A stretch of 51,657 nt of DNA, from positions 252,315,084 to 252,366,740 of the forward strand of contig JBOZIK010000001.1 of NCBI GenBank assembly GCA_051453625.1, in the 5' to 3' direction. The notes under the pieces were generated by a model, which saw only the letters and a list, made by a program, of their open reading frames with translations, made no database searches and was not told where the DNA came from. Below, piece by piece: positions 9,069 through 21,258 of this stretch (its first letter is position 1; each line of letters opens with the position of its first letter). The DNA is from Welwitschia mirabilis (Eukaryota; Gnetophyta; Gnetopsida; Welwitschiales). Made by a program: the position numbers and the translations under genes.

Positions 9069-10795
9069 ATTCCATTTTCCTTACCTTCATAATAATTCTA
9101 ATTAGAAAAGAAAGTGATTGATCATTATTTCTATGGGTATCTTACTTTTTATATTTTCTTGTATATTGCATTATAATGCTTTTGAGCATGTTTTGCATTC
9201 TAATTTAAAGTTTTTAATCTTCTAGTTTTTTCTAATGTTTTAAAGTACTTACATTAAAGTGGTTTTCTAGCTTGTACTATGAAAAAGCCATGTATTGTAA
9301 TTTTTTTTCAAATACTTTAACTTTTTTTCATAAGCATTGTCTTAAATTTTCTATCTCTTTAAGGATAAAATTTATTTTTGGTTGGAGGTATGACATCTTT
9401 TTTTCATAAAATGTTTTTATTTTAATGTTTTATTTATCAAAAATTGATAAAAAATTCTCAAATATTATCATATCATTTTCATATTTAATCATTTTACTAA
9501 GATAATTTTTCTATATTGATCATTTATTCATCAATGTTTTTCTAAGATACTAGAAAAACTACGGTTAGGAGGTGTGTTTATATGTAAAAAATTAACATTT
9601 TAATCAAGTATATTTCATCAATTTAATATAGATGAAGCTATTAGAATAGAAATTTTAACATAAAATTATGTATTCTACCTCTTTTATCATGAATTATGAA
9701 ATTATAAGCTTTGTCATAATATTTTTAAATTAATTTTTGCTTTCTACAGGACATACTATAATTTAAATAAGATCCATTAGAAAATTCTAGAGTTACCATC
9801 TAGGTCTCTAGTGCTACTGATCTTTCAAGGAATAATCACTTAATTCTTATGTTTTACAATTTTTTTTTTGGGAAAGTTCATAACTTTATAATTATAAACT
9901 TAGTTAGAAGTTAAATTGTAATAGCCTTTAAGTTGAATGACACATGATGGAATTGCAAAATAACATATCATAGTGACATGTGATAGCAATAAGGATAATT
10001 ACATGAAAGACACATGACATGATATCTGGTGGTAGTTACATCATCATTTAAGGGATATGTCATCACCTCTCTTTCATAATAAGGCAAAGGAATCCTATGT
10101 TAAGTCTACATCCTAAAATTTATAACTTCCTCCTTAAGTAATAGCGTAAGTATAACCCCCCTCATCAACCACTACATAGTAAAGATGTTAATATTTTCCT
10201 TATATATAAAGGAACCTTGAGAAATCATTTATGGAAAAAAAAAATGCTTTAGCTAGTGGTAAATTAGTGGCATCTTAGAGCATCATGTCAACATGGCATT
10301 TTGAGCTTCTTCTTTAGGGGCAAGCTAGCTTTAAGGCTAGCTTTGAGGAGTTTGTACTTGCTTTGCTTTTGTTTTCTAATATAATGTGTTTTCTACTTTT
10401 TAAGACAAGAATAAGTTATTCATTCTATTATTATTGGTGTACATTAACATTGTAATAGTAATCTTTAGGTGAGACTATTTCTTCTTTAAATACTAAAGTA
10501 GTTATTAATTATTTCATTGCTACCATAATTTAACATGATACTAGTAATTTTTAGGTAAGACTACATTGAGTTTAGATTTTGAGAAAATTAAAAAAAAAAT
10601 TATTCAAGTAAAAGTTTTGTAGCTTGAACAATTCAAGTCAGACCTCTAGAATTAGTTCATTTTCCTCCTTTGTCAATCAAGTTTAATTCATCTTAGTCCA
10701 AGTTATTGATTTTAGTTTTGATTTATTATAGGATTTGATTATTATGTAACTTTTGTTAATCTTATTATAAATATTCCTATGGAAGAATGATACTG
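9069..10795 (+). repeat. C 5' LTR (left end removed by D insertion)
   Basis: It aligns throughout with about 14512-16725, for example TATTGCATTATAATGCTTTTG, GGTTAGGAGGTGTGTTTA, AATTATGTATTCTACCTC and ATTATTATGTAACTTTT. Similarity stops after GGAAGAATGATACTGGGTAC. A TATA-like stretch (TATATATAAAGG) is at 10201-10212. The true left end lies beyond D. Confidence 0.7.
10201..10212 (+). promoter_or_regulatory. TATA-like box in C 5' LTR
   Basis: TATATATAAAGG. The 3' LTR has ATTTATAAAAG at 16172-16182 at the aligned place, so the box is conserved between the copies. Confidence 0.45.
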
Positions 10796-11188
10796 GGTAC
10801 TTACTAGTTTATTTGATATTCTCATTCTAAATAGATTTTTAATGCTATTATTGGGAATATTAGCATAATATCTCGTCAAAAGTACATCATTTTTATTTGT
10901 GGTAATTTTTAGTTAGTTTTTATTTTCCTAGTGGTTGGTATTGGTCCATTATGATTAATATATGAATTGGTTCTTTTCCTTTTTTTTAAGTGTTTATTTT
11001 ATTTTATTTTCTTTCTAGTGATGGGTACTATTCCTTAGCTAATAAAATATAAACTATTCTAACTTTTAATTTTGTTTAGTTTTTGTTCTAATAATAAAAG
11101 TCCTATCCATATCCAATTTTTTTTATGTTGCAAGTCTCATGATTTTTCTATAGGTTACAATCAAAAGTAAGATAATAAAGAAGAAAAA

Positions 11189-11292
11189 AAACTAAATTTA
11201 GACTATAACAGTATGTGTTTCTAATTTATTTTTTGTGAATTTCTTTATAAATTATTTTAAACTAAATTTAGACTATAACAGTATGTGTTTCT
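11189..11292 (+). repeat. Exact 34-bp direct repeat, 70-bp spacing
   Basis: 11189-11222 and 11259-11292 are identical (both contain TTTAGACTATAACAGTATG). A related flank, AGGTTACAATC at 11152 and AGGTCACAACC at 11297, suggests a larger, partly decayed duplication. Confidence 0.85.
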
Positions 11293-11639
11293 GTAGGTCA
11301 CAACCAAATATAAAATGTTTAGGATTTATTTTCCTAAGTTGTATTTTTAAGATATGATTAAATTTATTTTATATTAAGTTATTCTAAGATCTCAGAATCC
11401 AAAATGCTTTATGTAGCTACATCCATAATGCCTTTATCTTTTCAAATCATTTCTCCAAGAAAAGACCAATGTTGCCATGAAAAGTATCTAGTAATGTAGT
11501 CTTTTATCAGTTTTATGCTTAAATTTTATCTATAACCTCTCTTTAATCTTTTTAATGATTTATAATATTTGAACTCCTCTGGAATCCCAAAAAATTATGA
11601 AAACATGATTCTATAGTTAAATTTGTAGCTCATTTTTTA

Positions 11640-12620
11640 AAACTTAATGAGGAACACAATTTTTTTAGAAAACTATAAAAAATACCTTTTAATTTACAAT
11701 ATATCTATGAGAACTTCTTTAAATCTAGAGATCCTTCTAATATTAGGAAAATAATTGGAGAATACTTTTAAAGTCTAAAACATCCTCTACATATAGATCA
11801 ACCTTTTATTCCAAATTTGAAAAGCCTTATTTTCTATAAGAGTAATCTTATCTTATGCCTTTCATTGCCTCTTATAATTCTTTATCCTTTAGTCCTTCTC
11901 CTTCATCTTTCTAAATGCAACCAATAATTTTATCAACTCCATTAGAGTTATCATTGAAAAATTCATGGATACCTAAACCTAGATTAACCAAAAATAAATC
12001 CAAACTAATTATAATCATGAATAAATCCTTAAACAATACTCCTTTGCCTTAACCAATCTTGAGCAAAGTTTCTAAACCCATATTAACTTGTCTAAGAACT
12101 TCTCTCTTTTTTGAATCATAGTGATCTTGAAAACCAACTTGATCTTAATCAATAAGAAGAGGAAGAGCTTTTTACATTTCATAAATCTAAGAATCTTAAA
12201 ACTTTGAAAGGATTGATGATAATAAATGTTGATGATATCTAAACCATATCCTTTAGAAATGAGAAAGAGACTGATGAAGAAATTCATGAGGATCTTGAGT
12301 TTATAAATGTATTATAAAGTGGACAATTATATGCAATAATGATATACTTTAGAGAGGGATCAAACATATCAGACAACAAGGAATTAGTAGAAAATGAATA
12401 ACTATTTGAGAAAGGCTTTTACTTTAAGAGTTATACAACCGAGGATGAATTAATAAGCAATATCAATGAGAAGGATAAAATTAAAAAAAATCATTTATTT
12501 GAATCACCATCATTATCTTTTGTTAATCACATGAGGAAGAATCCCATAGCAATCTTAATAAGAAAAATAACATTAGCAAATATTCCATACATGATCCATC
12601 CTGTGAAAATCCTTTGTCTC
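11640..12620 (+). pseudogene. Unrecognised acidic ORF relic in C
   Basis: One frame from about 12110 to 12620 gives about 170 codons with only four or five stops, all TAA, which would be CAA (Gln) before deamination. Pieces include NHSDLENQLDLNQ, RNEKETDEEIHEDLEF, IYFREGSNISDNKELVEN and KGFYFKSYTTEDELI. A further piece upstream (about 11642-11835) reads FNLQYIYENFFKSRDPSNIRK and HPLHIDQPFIPNLKSL. The protein is acidic and hydrophilic, with no zinc knuckle, membrane segment or catalytic motif that I recognise. It may be a gag or accessory protein of a non-autonomous element. Confidence 0.45.
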
Positions 12621-14511
12621 TTTTTCAACATCTTTTTAAGCTAACCATTTCAACTTCATTTTTATTTGTAAGAAAAATCCAAACCTCAATGAAAAAGATA
12701 AACCCTTTTTATCTTTGAAATCAATTTTGATAGTCTTCTTAATGAACATTCACCTTCTCTATTAGTCTCTAACTCACTTTTGTATTCATCTCAAAATGAT
12801 GTCTTGCATGGGGTTTTTAATAAACATGAACAAGATAAAGGATGAACTATTTCTAATTTTAAATACATAAATTTTGCTGCTTATATTAATGTTCTTCTAA
12901 TTTTTATGGATTCATGCATGAAAATCTATAAAGATTTTGTTCTAGTTTAGAATACTTTGCATAATTTTGACCCATCATCTAGCCTTTGCTTTCATTACCA
13001 TCTTAAGCTTTCATACATGCACTACCTCAAAAAAATCCATTTTAAAATTTTTAATTTCACTTATTCTTTTAGATTAGATTTTTATTTAGAATATATTTTC
13101 CCTTTATATTATATTTAAGTTGAAAAAGATAAAAACATTAAAAACATTTTGTTTAATGGCCTCTCTCACCTAAAACCACCTAAGTACTAGTACCTATATA
13201 ATCATTTTCTTAAATCCTTTCATTTAGAAATCCCAAATTTCACCTACAACATATAATAAATTACCATTTTCTTAAATCTCATCATCCATCCCTTCTACTT
13301 TGGAATCATTTAATAAAACTTACTAACCATCCTCTCCTTCTATTCATCTACAAATTTCCAAGACTTGATGACCTTAATTAATGGTCTTATCATTATGAAT
13401 TAGGTAGAATTTAAGTTTATTTGTACTTTCTAAGAAAAGAATGTGTTATTTTCAAGTTATGTTATTAAGGTTAGTTTCAGTTAAGGTTTCTAATGTTAGA
13501 AATGTAATTGAAAAAGTTAGAATCTACCTTCATATGATATTTAAGTTTCTCAAGCATTTTGTAGGAACAAGATTCATCTTGATTAAGTTAACGCATTACT
13601 TACCATTTTCATGTGCATTAAAAATATTAAATAAAATATCTCATCTTCAAAAGCACATTATATTTTGATCACTTAAATTAGGTTTAGTTAACTACATTAG
13701 ATTATGGATGCTCACTATAAATGTAGCTCTAATGATCTATTTATGACATTTTCAACTACATTAGTCCTATAAACACTCTCTAGCGATGTAGCACTAACTT
13801 CTTCATGAAACAACATGCTTGATTGTATTGGAATAAGTTGTCATAATACTAGATGCTCGATTTAATCTAAATACTTAAAACAAGAAATATATGTAATTAT
13901 AAAATAGGTAAAAATTAAAAAGAAACTATGGGATTTGGACAAACTTATGTGATTTATTTTTTCAAGTTGAGTAGTTGGAAATTTTCTTAACCAACTTTAG
14001 GAATTTTATATGTTTACTTAGAGGATATTTTGTTTGTTTAACATTGTGATCCATTTAGATAAACATAAAAATAATAAAAATTTAAATAAAACATCCACTT
14101 TCTTAGAAATTTCTATCTTTTTCATTCATTAGTTTTTGGATTAGTTTTTATTTCCATGTCCATGAATTACAAATAAAATATTTAATTGTATTATTTTTTT
14201 AATTATGTAATGCAAATTTTCATCTCATTTTCATCTGATTTATTCACCATTAAATTTAGTGTGTAACAGTAAAAAATACCATTTCTATTGATAAGCCATT
14301 CCATAAGATATTACCTATAGAATCCTAAGATAACTAGTGCTACTACTAGTTCTTACTAGTGTTGTTATCTAGTTTTAAAATTTTACTTTTAAAATATTTT
14401 GCAACATCACCCATCTCATTTATAGTCTTTTCAGATTTTTAGTCCATAATAAAAATGTTCAAAACTTGATTATGATTTATATCTGATCATCACGTTTCAT
14501 TTTTACCTTTA
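12621..14511. other. C interior, 3' part
   Basis: Short coding-like pieces on the plus strand (for example about 12713-12845, NEHSPSLLVSNSLLYSSQND) and a 75-codon frame at 13441-13668 that I cannot assign. The rest is AT-rich without visible structure. No polypurine tract stands out before the 3' LTR. Confidence 0.35.
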
Positions 14512-14686
14512 ATTCCATTTTTCTTACCTTTATAATAATCCTAATTTGTAAAGAAATTCCACTTTTTGCATTTTCTTATGTATTGCATTATAGTATTTTG
14601 GAGTATGTTTTAAATACTAGTTTAAAGTTTTTGGCATTTTAGTTTTTTAAAAGGTTTTTAAAGTGTTTATATCAAATTGATTTTCT

Positions 14687-15152
14687 NNNNNNNNNNNNNN
14701 NNNNNNNNNNNNNNNNNNNNNNNNNNNNNNNNNNNNNNNNNNNNNNNNNNNNNNNNNNNNNNNNNNNNNNNNNNNNNNNNNNNNNNNNNNNNNNNNNNNN
14801 NNNNNNNNNNNNNNNNNNNNNNNNNNNNNNNNNNNNNNNNNNNNNNNNNNNNNNNNNNNNNNNNNNNNNNNNNNNNNNNNNNNNNNNNNNNNNNNNNNNN
14901 NNNNNNNNNNNNNNNNNNNNNNNNNNNNNNNNNNNNNNNNNNNNNNNNNNNNNNNNNNNNNNNNNNNNNNNNNNNNNNNNNNNNNNNNNNNNNNNNNNNN
15001 NNNNNNNNNNNNNNNNNNNNNNNNNNNNNNNNNNNNNNNNNNNNNNNNNNNNNNNNNNNNNNNNNNNNNNNNNNNNNNNNNNNNNNNNNNNNNNNNNNNN
15101 NNNNNNNNNNNNNNNNNNNNNNNNNNNNNNNNNNNNNNNNNNNNNNNNNNNN
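14687..15152. other. Assembly gap (466 N)
   Basis: Open frames crossing it are artefacts. In the 5' LTR the flanking words GGTTTTCT and CCATGTA are only 19 bases apart (about 9261-9295). Confidence 0.95.
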
Positions 15153-15657
15153 CCATGTAATCTAAAATTTTCTTTTCAAGTAATTTAACTTATTTTTAAA
15201 AGCATTATCTTAAATTTTTTGATCTCTTTAACTTTGAGGATAAAGTTTAGTTTTGATTAGGATGTATGACATACATTTTTTATAGATTTTTTTTATTTTC
15301 ATGCATTATTTGTCAAGTTTTTTAAAAAATTATTATATCATTCTCATACTTAAACATTTTACTAAGATAACTTTTCTATCCTGATATTTACTTAACAATA
15401 TTTTACTAAGATACCAGCAAAAGAATGGTTAGGAGATGTGTTTACATAAAAAAATTAACATTTCAACCAAGTATATTTGATTAGTTTAGCATAGCTAAAG
15501 ATACTAAAATAGCCATTTTGACATATAATTATGTATTTTGCCTTTTTTATCATGAATGATAAAACTATGAATATGATAATTTGAAAAAGTTTCATTAGAA
15601 AATGCAAGGTCTACTATCCAAATTACTAGCACTATGGATCTTTTAGTGCAAAATCAC

Positions 15658-15757
15658 NNNNNNNNNNNNNNNNNNNNNNNNNNNNNNNNNNNNNNNNNNN
15701 NNNNNNNNNNNNNNNNNNNNNNNNNNNNNNNNNNNNNNNNNNNNNNNNNNNNNNNNN
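15658..15757. other. Assembly gap (100 N) with duplicated flanks
   Basis: The 42 bases before the gap (15616-15657) recur directly after it (15758-15799). The 5' LTR has this sequence once. Confidence 0.95.
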
Positions 15758-16859
15758 ATCCAAATTACTAGCACTATGGATCTTTTAGTGCAAAATCACT
15801 TAATTCTTATGTTCTTATATCTCTTTGAAAAGTTCATCACATTATGCTTGTAGGCTTAGTTGGATGTTAAATTAGAATAAACCTCTCACTTTGACAACAT
15901 GTGGAAAAAGCATAAATTAGAACATCATAGCTAGAGGTGATAATAACAAGGATAATTACATAAAAAGCACATGATATAGCATCCTAAGGTAGTTGCATCA
16001 TTACTCAAGGGACATATCATTATATCTCTTTCATAAGAAGACAATGAAATCCTCTATTAAGTCTAGGCACCAAAAATTATAACTTTCTCTTTAAGTAACC
16101 ACACAAGTGTAACCTCCCTTATGTAACTTCTCATCGACTACTACATTCCAAAGATGCCTAAGATTAAACTCATTTATAAAAGGGCCTTCAACCTTCATTT
16201 GTAAAAAACCATTGGAGTCCAAAATTTGTGGAACCTTAAAGCCTCAATTCTTTGAAGACTCTATACCTACTTTGCTTTCATCCTCTAATGTAATGTATTT
16301 TTATAGTTTTTAATACTAGAATAAGTTGTTTATTCTTTTATTACTACTATACATTGACATGGTATTGGTAATATTTAAGTAAGAAGATCTTTTGCTTGAA
16401 TATCAAAGTAGTTATTTATTCTTTCATTACTAGTACACATTAACATGGTACTAGTAATTTTTAGATTGGACTAAATTAAGCCTATGTTTAAAAAAAAAGA
16501 AAAATACAGAAAAACATTATTTAAGTAAAAGTTTTATAGGTTGAATGATTTAAGATAGACCTCCATAGTTAGTTTATCTCCCTTTTCTACTGACCAAGTT
16601 CACATTCATCTCAATCTCTATTTTTAGATTTTGTTTTGCTTTATTACAAGATTGAATTATTATGTAACTTTTATTAAGCTTATCATAAATATCATCATGG
16701 AAGAATGATATTAAGTACTTTCTAATGGATGGTCTGGTTTTTATTTAGGACCAAAATTCAACTATCATAATCTAATATTGGAATAGATAATAAGGATAGC
16801 CATTGATTCACATAATTGAATTATATATCTAGTATAGAAATAATTTTTCATATATTAGA

Positions 16860-19480
16860 TAAGGCTTATATTGATGCTTCTTGAGATCATAATTTTGGAT
16901 CTTGTGAAGGTATATTTATTAAAGAACACCCATAAGGCATTGTATCAGATGATTTTTCATTAAATTTTCTATTTAAATAATAGATCATGCTTATGTTTCA
17001 TCTAGAATTTCCATTACAAACATTACTTTTTATTTAATATAAAGTTTCAAAAATATTGTCATTATATTTAGAACTTAGTATCTAAAATTATTAGAAAGGA
17101 GACATTTATTGAGTGGTGAAAAGATGCTATTACTCATATTATAAGATTCTTCAAACATTTTGATAAATTTTTACCTAATAATTTTTAGGTGGTTTCTTCT
17201 AATACTGAAAATAATATTAATAAGCTTATAGTATATTTTATCATTTACTTTGTGATGAAAATGTATAACAATAGATAGTAAGTATTTAACATTAACAGAA
17301 GATGATTGAAAATCATAAAGCTCAAGATAATTTATTGAATAGTAGGCTATTTTGGTTAAACATAGGAATAAACTCTTAAAACAACTGTTTAAGCTTTAAA
17401 ACGATCCTATAAAGAATTACCATATAGACATGATTCACATTAATGGTGAAGTTATTTTTGAGAACTATGAAATTTTTAAAGCCTTTCCTAATTATTATTC
17501 AATTATTTCTTGTGAAATCCACACAGAATATATAAAATTTTATTTATCTATAAATCCCATGTATGATTTTTCTATTTTAGGTGATAAGGGCTTATTAACT
17601 ATGTGAGACTGTAAAGAAGTTTTATTTTCCATGGTTAATTGTAAATCTCTTATTTTAGAGTGACTAAATTATCAATTTTATAAATAATTTTGAAATCATA
17701 TTTCTACTATTTTTTTGATTAGTTAATATTAAATTTAGGAGATAGACCTCAAATCATTAATTGGCATTATATCACTTTATCAAATATTAATTATAAGATT
17801 ATTACTAAAGCTATTGCATTCAAAGATTAATATTTTTTACCTCTACTAATTAAGGATAAATAAAAGGTTTATGTTAAGAAATCTTATTTTGGATAATTAG
17901 TTCATGATAACAAGGGCTATGAGTTGGATAAGGGATACTTATCATAATATTGGTTTCTTAAAGTTAGATTACATCAAATGTTGTGATACTTTTTCATATT
18001 AATAATGCTAAGAAAATTAGATATGAGCTTCTATTTTATCTCATACATGTAATTTTTATTTTTAAATAACATTGCTAAGATTTTCATTGGTAAAGGTGGG
18101 TTGTAAGTAATTAATCTTTAAAAATCCATTATACAAGTTTATCATCTTTATCATTACCTATAATTTTTATAATTAAGACTTTTAATTATGTTTTAAATAA
18201 TTACCTTAATTAAAATAAAATTAAATATGTTTTCATGTATAATATACTAAAAAAATTATCAATATCTAATTTATGACTGATAGTTTGTTATTATTAAGAT
18301 ATGAAGAAGATAGTCTTAATACTGGGCTTCACTATATTAAAGGTTCTTATAAATCCTTAGGTTTAGCTATTAAGTGGAATAAAACAAAATCCATGAGAAC
18401 TAAGGTTGATATTTGTTATAGAATTTTTAAATTTTACTTCGATATAGATACAAACTTTTTCCTTTATCACTTTGTTGAACATTCCTTTGGTCCCCTTTAT
18501 TAATGCTGATTAATTTTGAAACAATGTGTTCAATAAAGTTTATCTAAAAAATAATAAGTGGATTTAATGGCCTTTTTCATTAGTTGATAAATTTATTGAT
18601 GTCTTTAACATTCTTAACTTAGTGCATGTTTATTATTCTTCCTTTATGATTCCTTCAAAGGAGTCTTATAAAAAGTTAAAGAAGTTGATTAGATCCTTTT
18701 TTTGAGAGGATGATGAATTCATCATCATTTTCTTAAGTTAATTAAGAGTTTTTTACACTTAATAAAGATGTAAGATGTTCAGTATTTTCTTTTGTATATT
18801 ATCAAGGAATGTTTCTAAATGTTAAATGAATTTTGAAAGATTTAAAAGGCAATGAATATTAGAAGATCTTTGCTAGACATAAGATTAAATCAGAAATTTT
18901 AGATAAATCTAACATATAGCATAATTCTAAATAGGAGAATAAGCTTAAAATTTTATTTAATAAATTTAATCTACAAGTTGAAAATTTAGCTTATATTTGC
19001 ATTATAAACCTTTATGATGTAATTGAAATTTAATTAAATGATTTTTGTTTTACTAGGCTCCTTGTTCTAGAAATTCTATTAGATTAGCTATTTATGCCTT
19101 ATACTTAAAGAGGATGAAATTTAGTCACTGAAGCATTCTTTACATTATAAATTTTCTTCCAACATTAATCATTTACTTACTTCAAAATGAAATGAATTTA
19201 AATTAAAATTCAATTTAGGTTAAATGTATAGAAATACTTTTCATATTCTTTATAATAGATTGGTAGTTAATTTCTTAGGTTTTATACCTCACTAACCATA
19301 CTCATTTTGATGTCATTAGGTTTGGTTAGATCATACTCAAATGTTAGATTTATTTATTAAAAAATCTCAAAAGTGATTTAGTAGGGAAAAAGCTTAAATT
19401 AATTTTTTAAATTATAGATTGAATATTTGATATATTATAGAGGAATGAATCAAAAGATTTAAGTTGATACGAAAACTCAA
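16860..19480 (+). mobile_element. L1-type LINE relic (endonuclease end, RT, post-RT region)
   Basis: Plus-strand pieces occur in the order expected for a plant L1 ORF2. RLFWLKHRN and INGEVIFENYEIFKAFPNYY (about 17340-17495) come from the linker before RT. WHYITLSNINYKIITKAIAF (about 17765) is the RT block usually written WRPISLxNxxYKIxxK. TDSLLLLRYEEDSL (about 18275) replaces the catalytic FADDxxL motif, with only one of the paired aspartates left. GLAIKWNKTKSM follows, then MIPSKESYKKLKKLIRSFFW (about 18650-18705). Many stops and frameshifts break it. I saw no poly-A tail or target-site duplication. Confidence 0.7.
18273..18503 (+). pseudogene. LINE RT fragment with degraded FADD box
   Basis: A 76-codon open piece of the LINE RT palm. 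TDSLLLL matches (A)DDSLLL, and GLAIKWNKTKSMR matches the GLxINxxKTxxM block that follows it in L1 enzymes. The ATG is internal and not a real start. The frame ends in unrelated codons after about residue 50. Confidence 0.65.
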
Positions 19481-19983
19481 TATGTAGCTTAAAGTTCAAA
19501 GTTTTTCTTGATCCTAACTATATAAAGGCCTTTTATATTTGATGTTGATTAAAACTTTTTATATTTAACACTCCAAATTATCCACTTTGTTTAAAGGAAG
19601 ATTCTTGAATTTATAAGTATTAGATTTTATCTCTTTTTATTATTTGTTTGCATGTTGTAGATGTTGAAACACCTATAGTATTTTAAAATATGATTAGATT
19701 TAAAATGTTATTTTCCATTTGGAATTAAAGACATGATGTGACTTATAAGTACTAACTAGATAGGTAAAATTTTATCTTTAAGTTGAAATTGAATCTCTAC
19801 ACTGATATTTTAATCTAGATTTATGGTATTAAAACAATTATCTAAATAAGAGTTAAGAACTTTTCTCTTCTTTATGAACATAGCTAAATGTACCATGTCC
19901 ACTTTCTAAATTTATTATTAATATCTTTTAATCATCTCTTTTTACTCATTTAATGATGATCTATTTCTCTTTCTATGTTTTAC

Positions 19984-19988
<5 letters not shown>
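19481..19988. other. Unassigned AT-rich stretch
   Basis: No open frame or repeat that I can support. It probably holds the decayed 3' end of the LINE. Confidence 0.3.
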
Positions 19989-20021
<33 letters not shown>

Positions 20022-20510
20022 CTTTACCATANNNNNNNNNNNNNNNNNNNNNNNNNNNNNNNNNNNNNNNNNNNNNNNNNNNNNNNNNNNNNNNNNNNNN
20101 NNNNNNNNNNNNNNNNNNNNNNNNNNNNNNNNNNNNNNNNNNNNNNNNNNNNNNNNNNNNNNNNNNNNNNNNNNNNNNNNNNNNNNNNNNNNNNNNNNNN
20201 NNNNNNNNNNNNNNNNNNNNNNNNNNNNNNNNNNNNNNNNNNNNNNNNNNNNNNNNNNNNNNNNNNNNNNNNNNNNNNNNNNNNNNNNNNNNNNNNNNNN
20301 NNNNNNNNNNNNNNNNNNNNNNNNNNNNNNNNNNNNNNNNNNNNNNNNNNNNNNNNNNNNNNNNNNNNNNNNNNNNNNNNNNNNNNNNNNNNNNNNNNNN
20401 NNNNNNNNNNNNNNNNNNNNNNNNNNNNNNNNNNNNNNNNNNNNNNNNNNNNNNNNNNNNNNNNNNNNNNNNNNNNNNNNTCCTTTTTTATTAGTTTATA
20501 CTAAAATTAG

Positions 20511-20551
<41 letters not shown>

Positions 20552-20604
20552 CTTTACCATAACAACCACCCTTCCTTTTTTATTAGTTTATACTAAAATT
20601 AGCT
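19989..20604. repeat. (AT)n microsatellites and 92-bp tandem duplication around a 449-N gap
   Basis: An AT run at 19989-20018 is followed by GAGCTTTACCATA (20019-20031), then N at 20032-20480. After the gap, TCCTTTTTTATTAG...AGCT (20481-20512), an AT run (20512-20548), GAGCTTTACCATA again (20549-20561), and the TCCTTTTTTATTAG block again (20573-20604). The period is 92 bases. Open frames through the gap are artefacts. Confidence 0.85.
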
Positions 20605-20825
20605 AAAAATAAGTTTTATAAATTTAATTTAATTTTAATAAAGGCAATTAGTCAAAATTTAATTTTTTAATATTTAAATATTATTTATTCTAAAGTAATT
20701 AGAGATATTTTATATCACAAATATTAAGTATCTTTAATATATATTATTATGTTGCTTTGAGGTGTTAAGGTATTTTTATTTTATAAATGAGATGATATTT
20801 CAACTAAATGATCTTCATTTAGAAG
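20605..20825. other. Left flank of element B
   Basis: AT-rich sequence with no recognisable feature, ending in the target-site copy at 20826. Confidence 0.4.
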
Positions 20826-20830
20826 CTTAT
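20826..20830. repeat. Target-site duplication of B, left copy (CTTAT)
   Basis: CTTAT at 20826-20830 matches CTTAT at 37033-37037 exactly. Each touches an LTR end. Five bases is the normal size for Ty3/gypsy. Confidence 0.8.
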
Positions 20831-21245
20831 TATAATGTTCTATTTTACCATTTTAAGATTATTTAATTATAGACAAGAACATATAAATATTATGTCCAGG
20901 TTAATAAGAATAACAAGGAATAATTTTAGAAAAGGTGGACTTTATTTTTGATACTAGTGGATTGCATTTCTTATCATTAATTAATAATCATATACTAGTG
21001 GTCAAAGGTAAAAACATGAACTACAACTTGAATCCCCCTTTTGGGATCCTTAGAAATCAGCCAACTTATTGTCAGTTACATTAACTTAGTTTGTCCACCC
21101 TCATCTAATGTCATGAGCTTAAATAGCATAATGAAAGGACATAGTTTTACATGTTTGGATCACATCCATTTATAATAACTCATTAATCATGCTCATCTAG
21201 TTTCTTAACTTATTTCATTATAAATTGTGAATTTGGAATATCACA
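20831..21245 (-). repeat. B 3' LTR
   Basis: 415 bases. The minus strand starts TGTGATATTCC and ends GAACATTATA, where the final CA has become TA. It is a direct copy of 36466-37032, sharing for example AATAACAAGGAAT, CTTAGAAATCAG and AGTTTTACATGTTTGGATC. Confidence 0.85.
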
Positions 21246-21258
21246 TTCCTTTCCCCTT
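21246..21258 (-). other. B polypurine tract
   Basis: The minus strand reads AAGGGGAAAGGAA directly before the TG of the LTR. It fixes this copy as the 3' LTR and B as minus-strand. Confidence 0.85.

Larger units (their letters stand above)
9069..16725 (+). mobile_element. Element C: LTR retroelement of uncertain lineage
   Basis: Two directly repeated, diverged segments (9069 to about 10795, about 14512 to 16725) flank 3.7 kb. Each has a TATA-like box at the matching place (about 10202 and 16172). No RT, protease or integrase motif was found in the interior. It holds a long acidic coding relic of unknown family. D's LTR abuts the left edge at 9068/9069, so D probably inserted into C's 5' LTR. 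C may be a non-autonomous element. Confidence 0.65.
14512..16725 (+). repeat. C 3' LTR with two assembly gaps
   Basis: It aligns with 9069-10795 as described there. It may start further left, since the 5' copy is truncated. It contains N runs at 14687-15152 and 15658-15757. After allowing for the gaps and a duplicated flank it is about 1.6 kb, in line with the 1.7 kb 5' copy. Confidence 0.7.

Noticed and set aside
12072-12287. 71-codon minus frame in C
   Set aside because: It is the shadow of the plus-strand acidic relic, which has the better supported frame.
14647-15165. Open frames of 160-169 codons on both strands
   Set aside because: They consist almost entirely of N from the assembly gap.
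19953-20550. Two long plus-strand frames of 183 and 191 codons
   Set aside because: They run through 449 N and (AT)n repeats.
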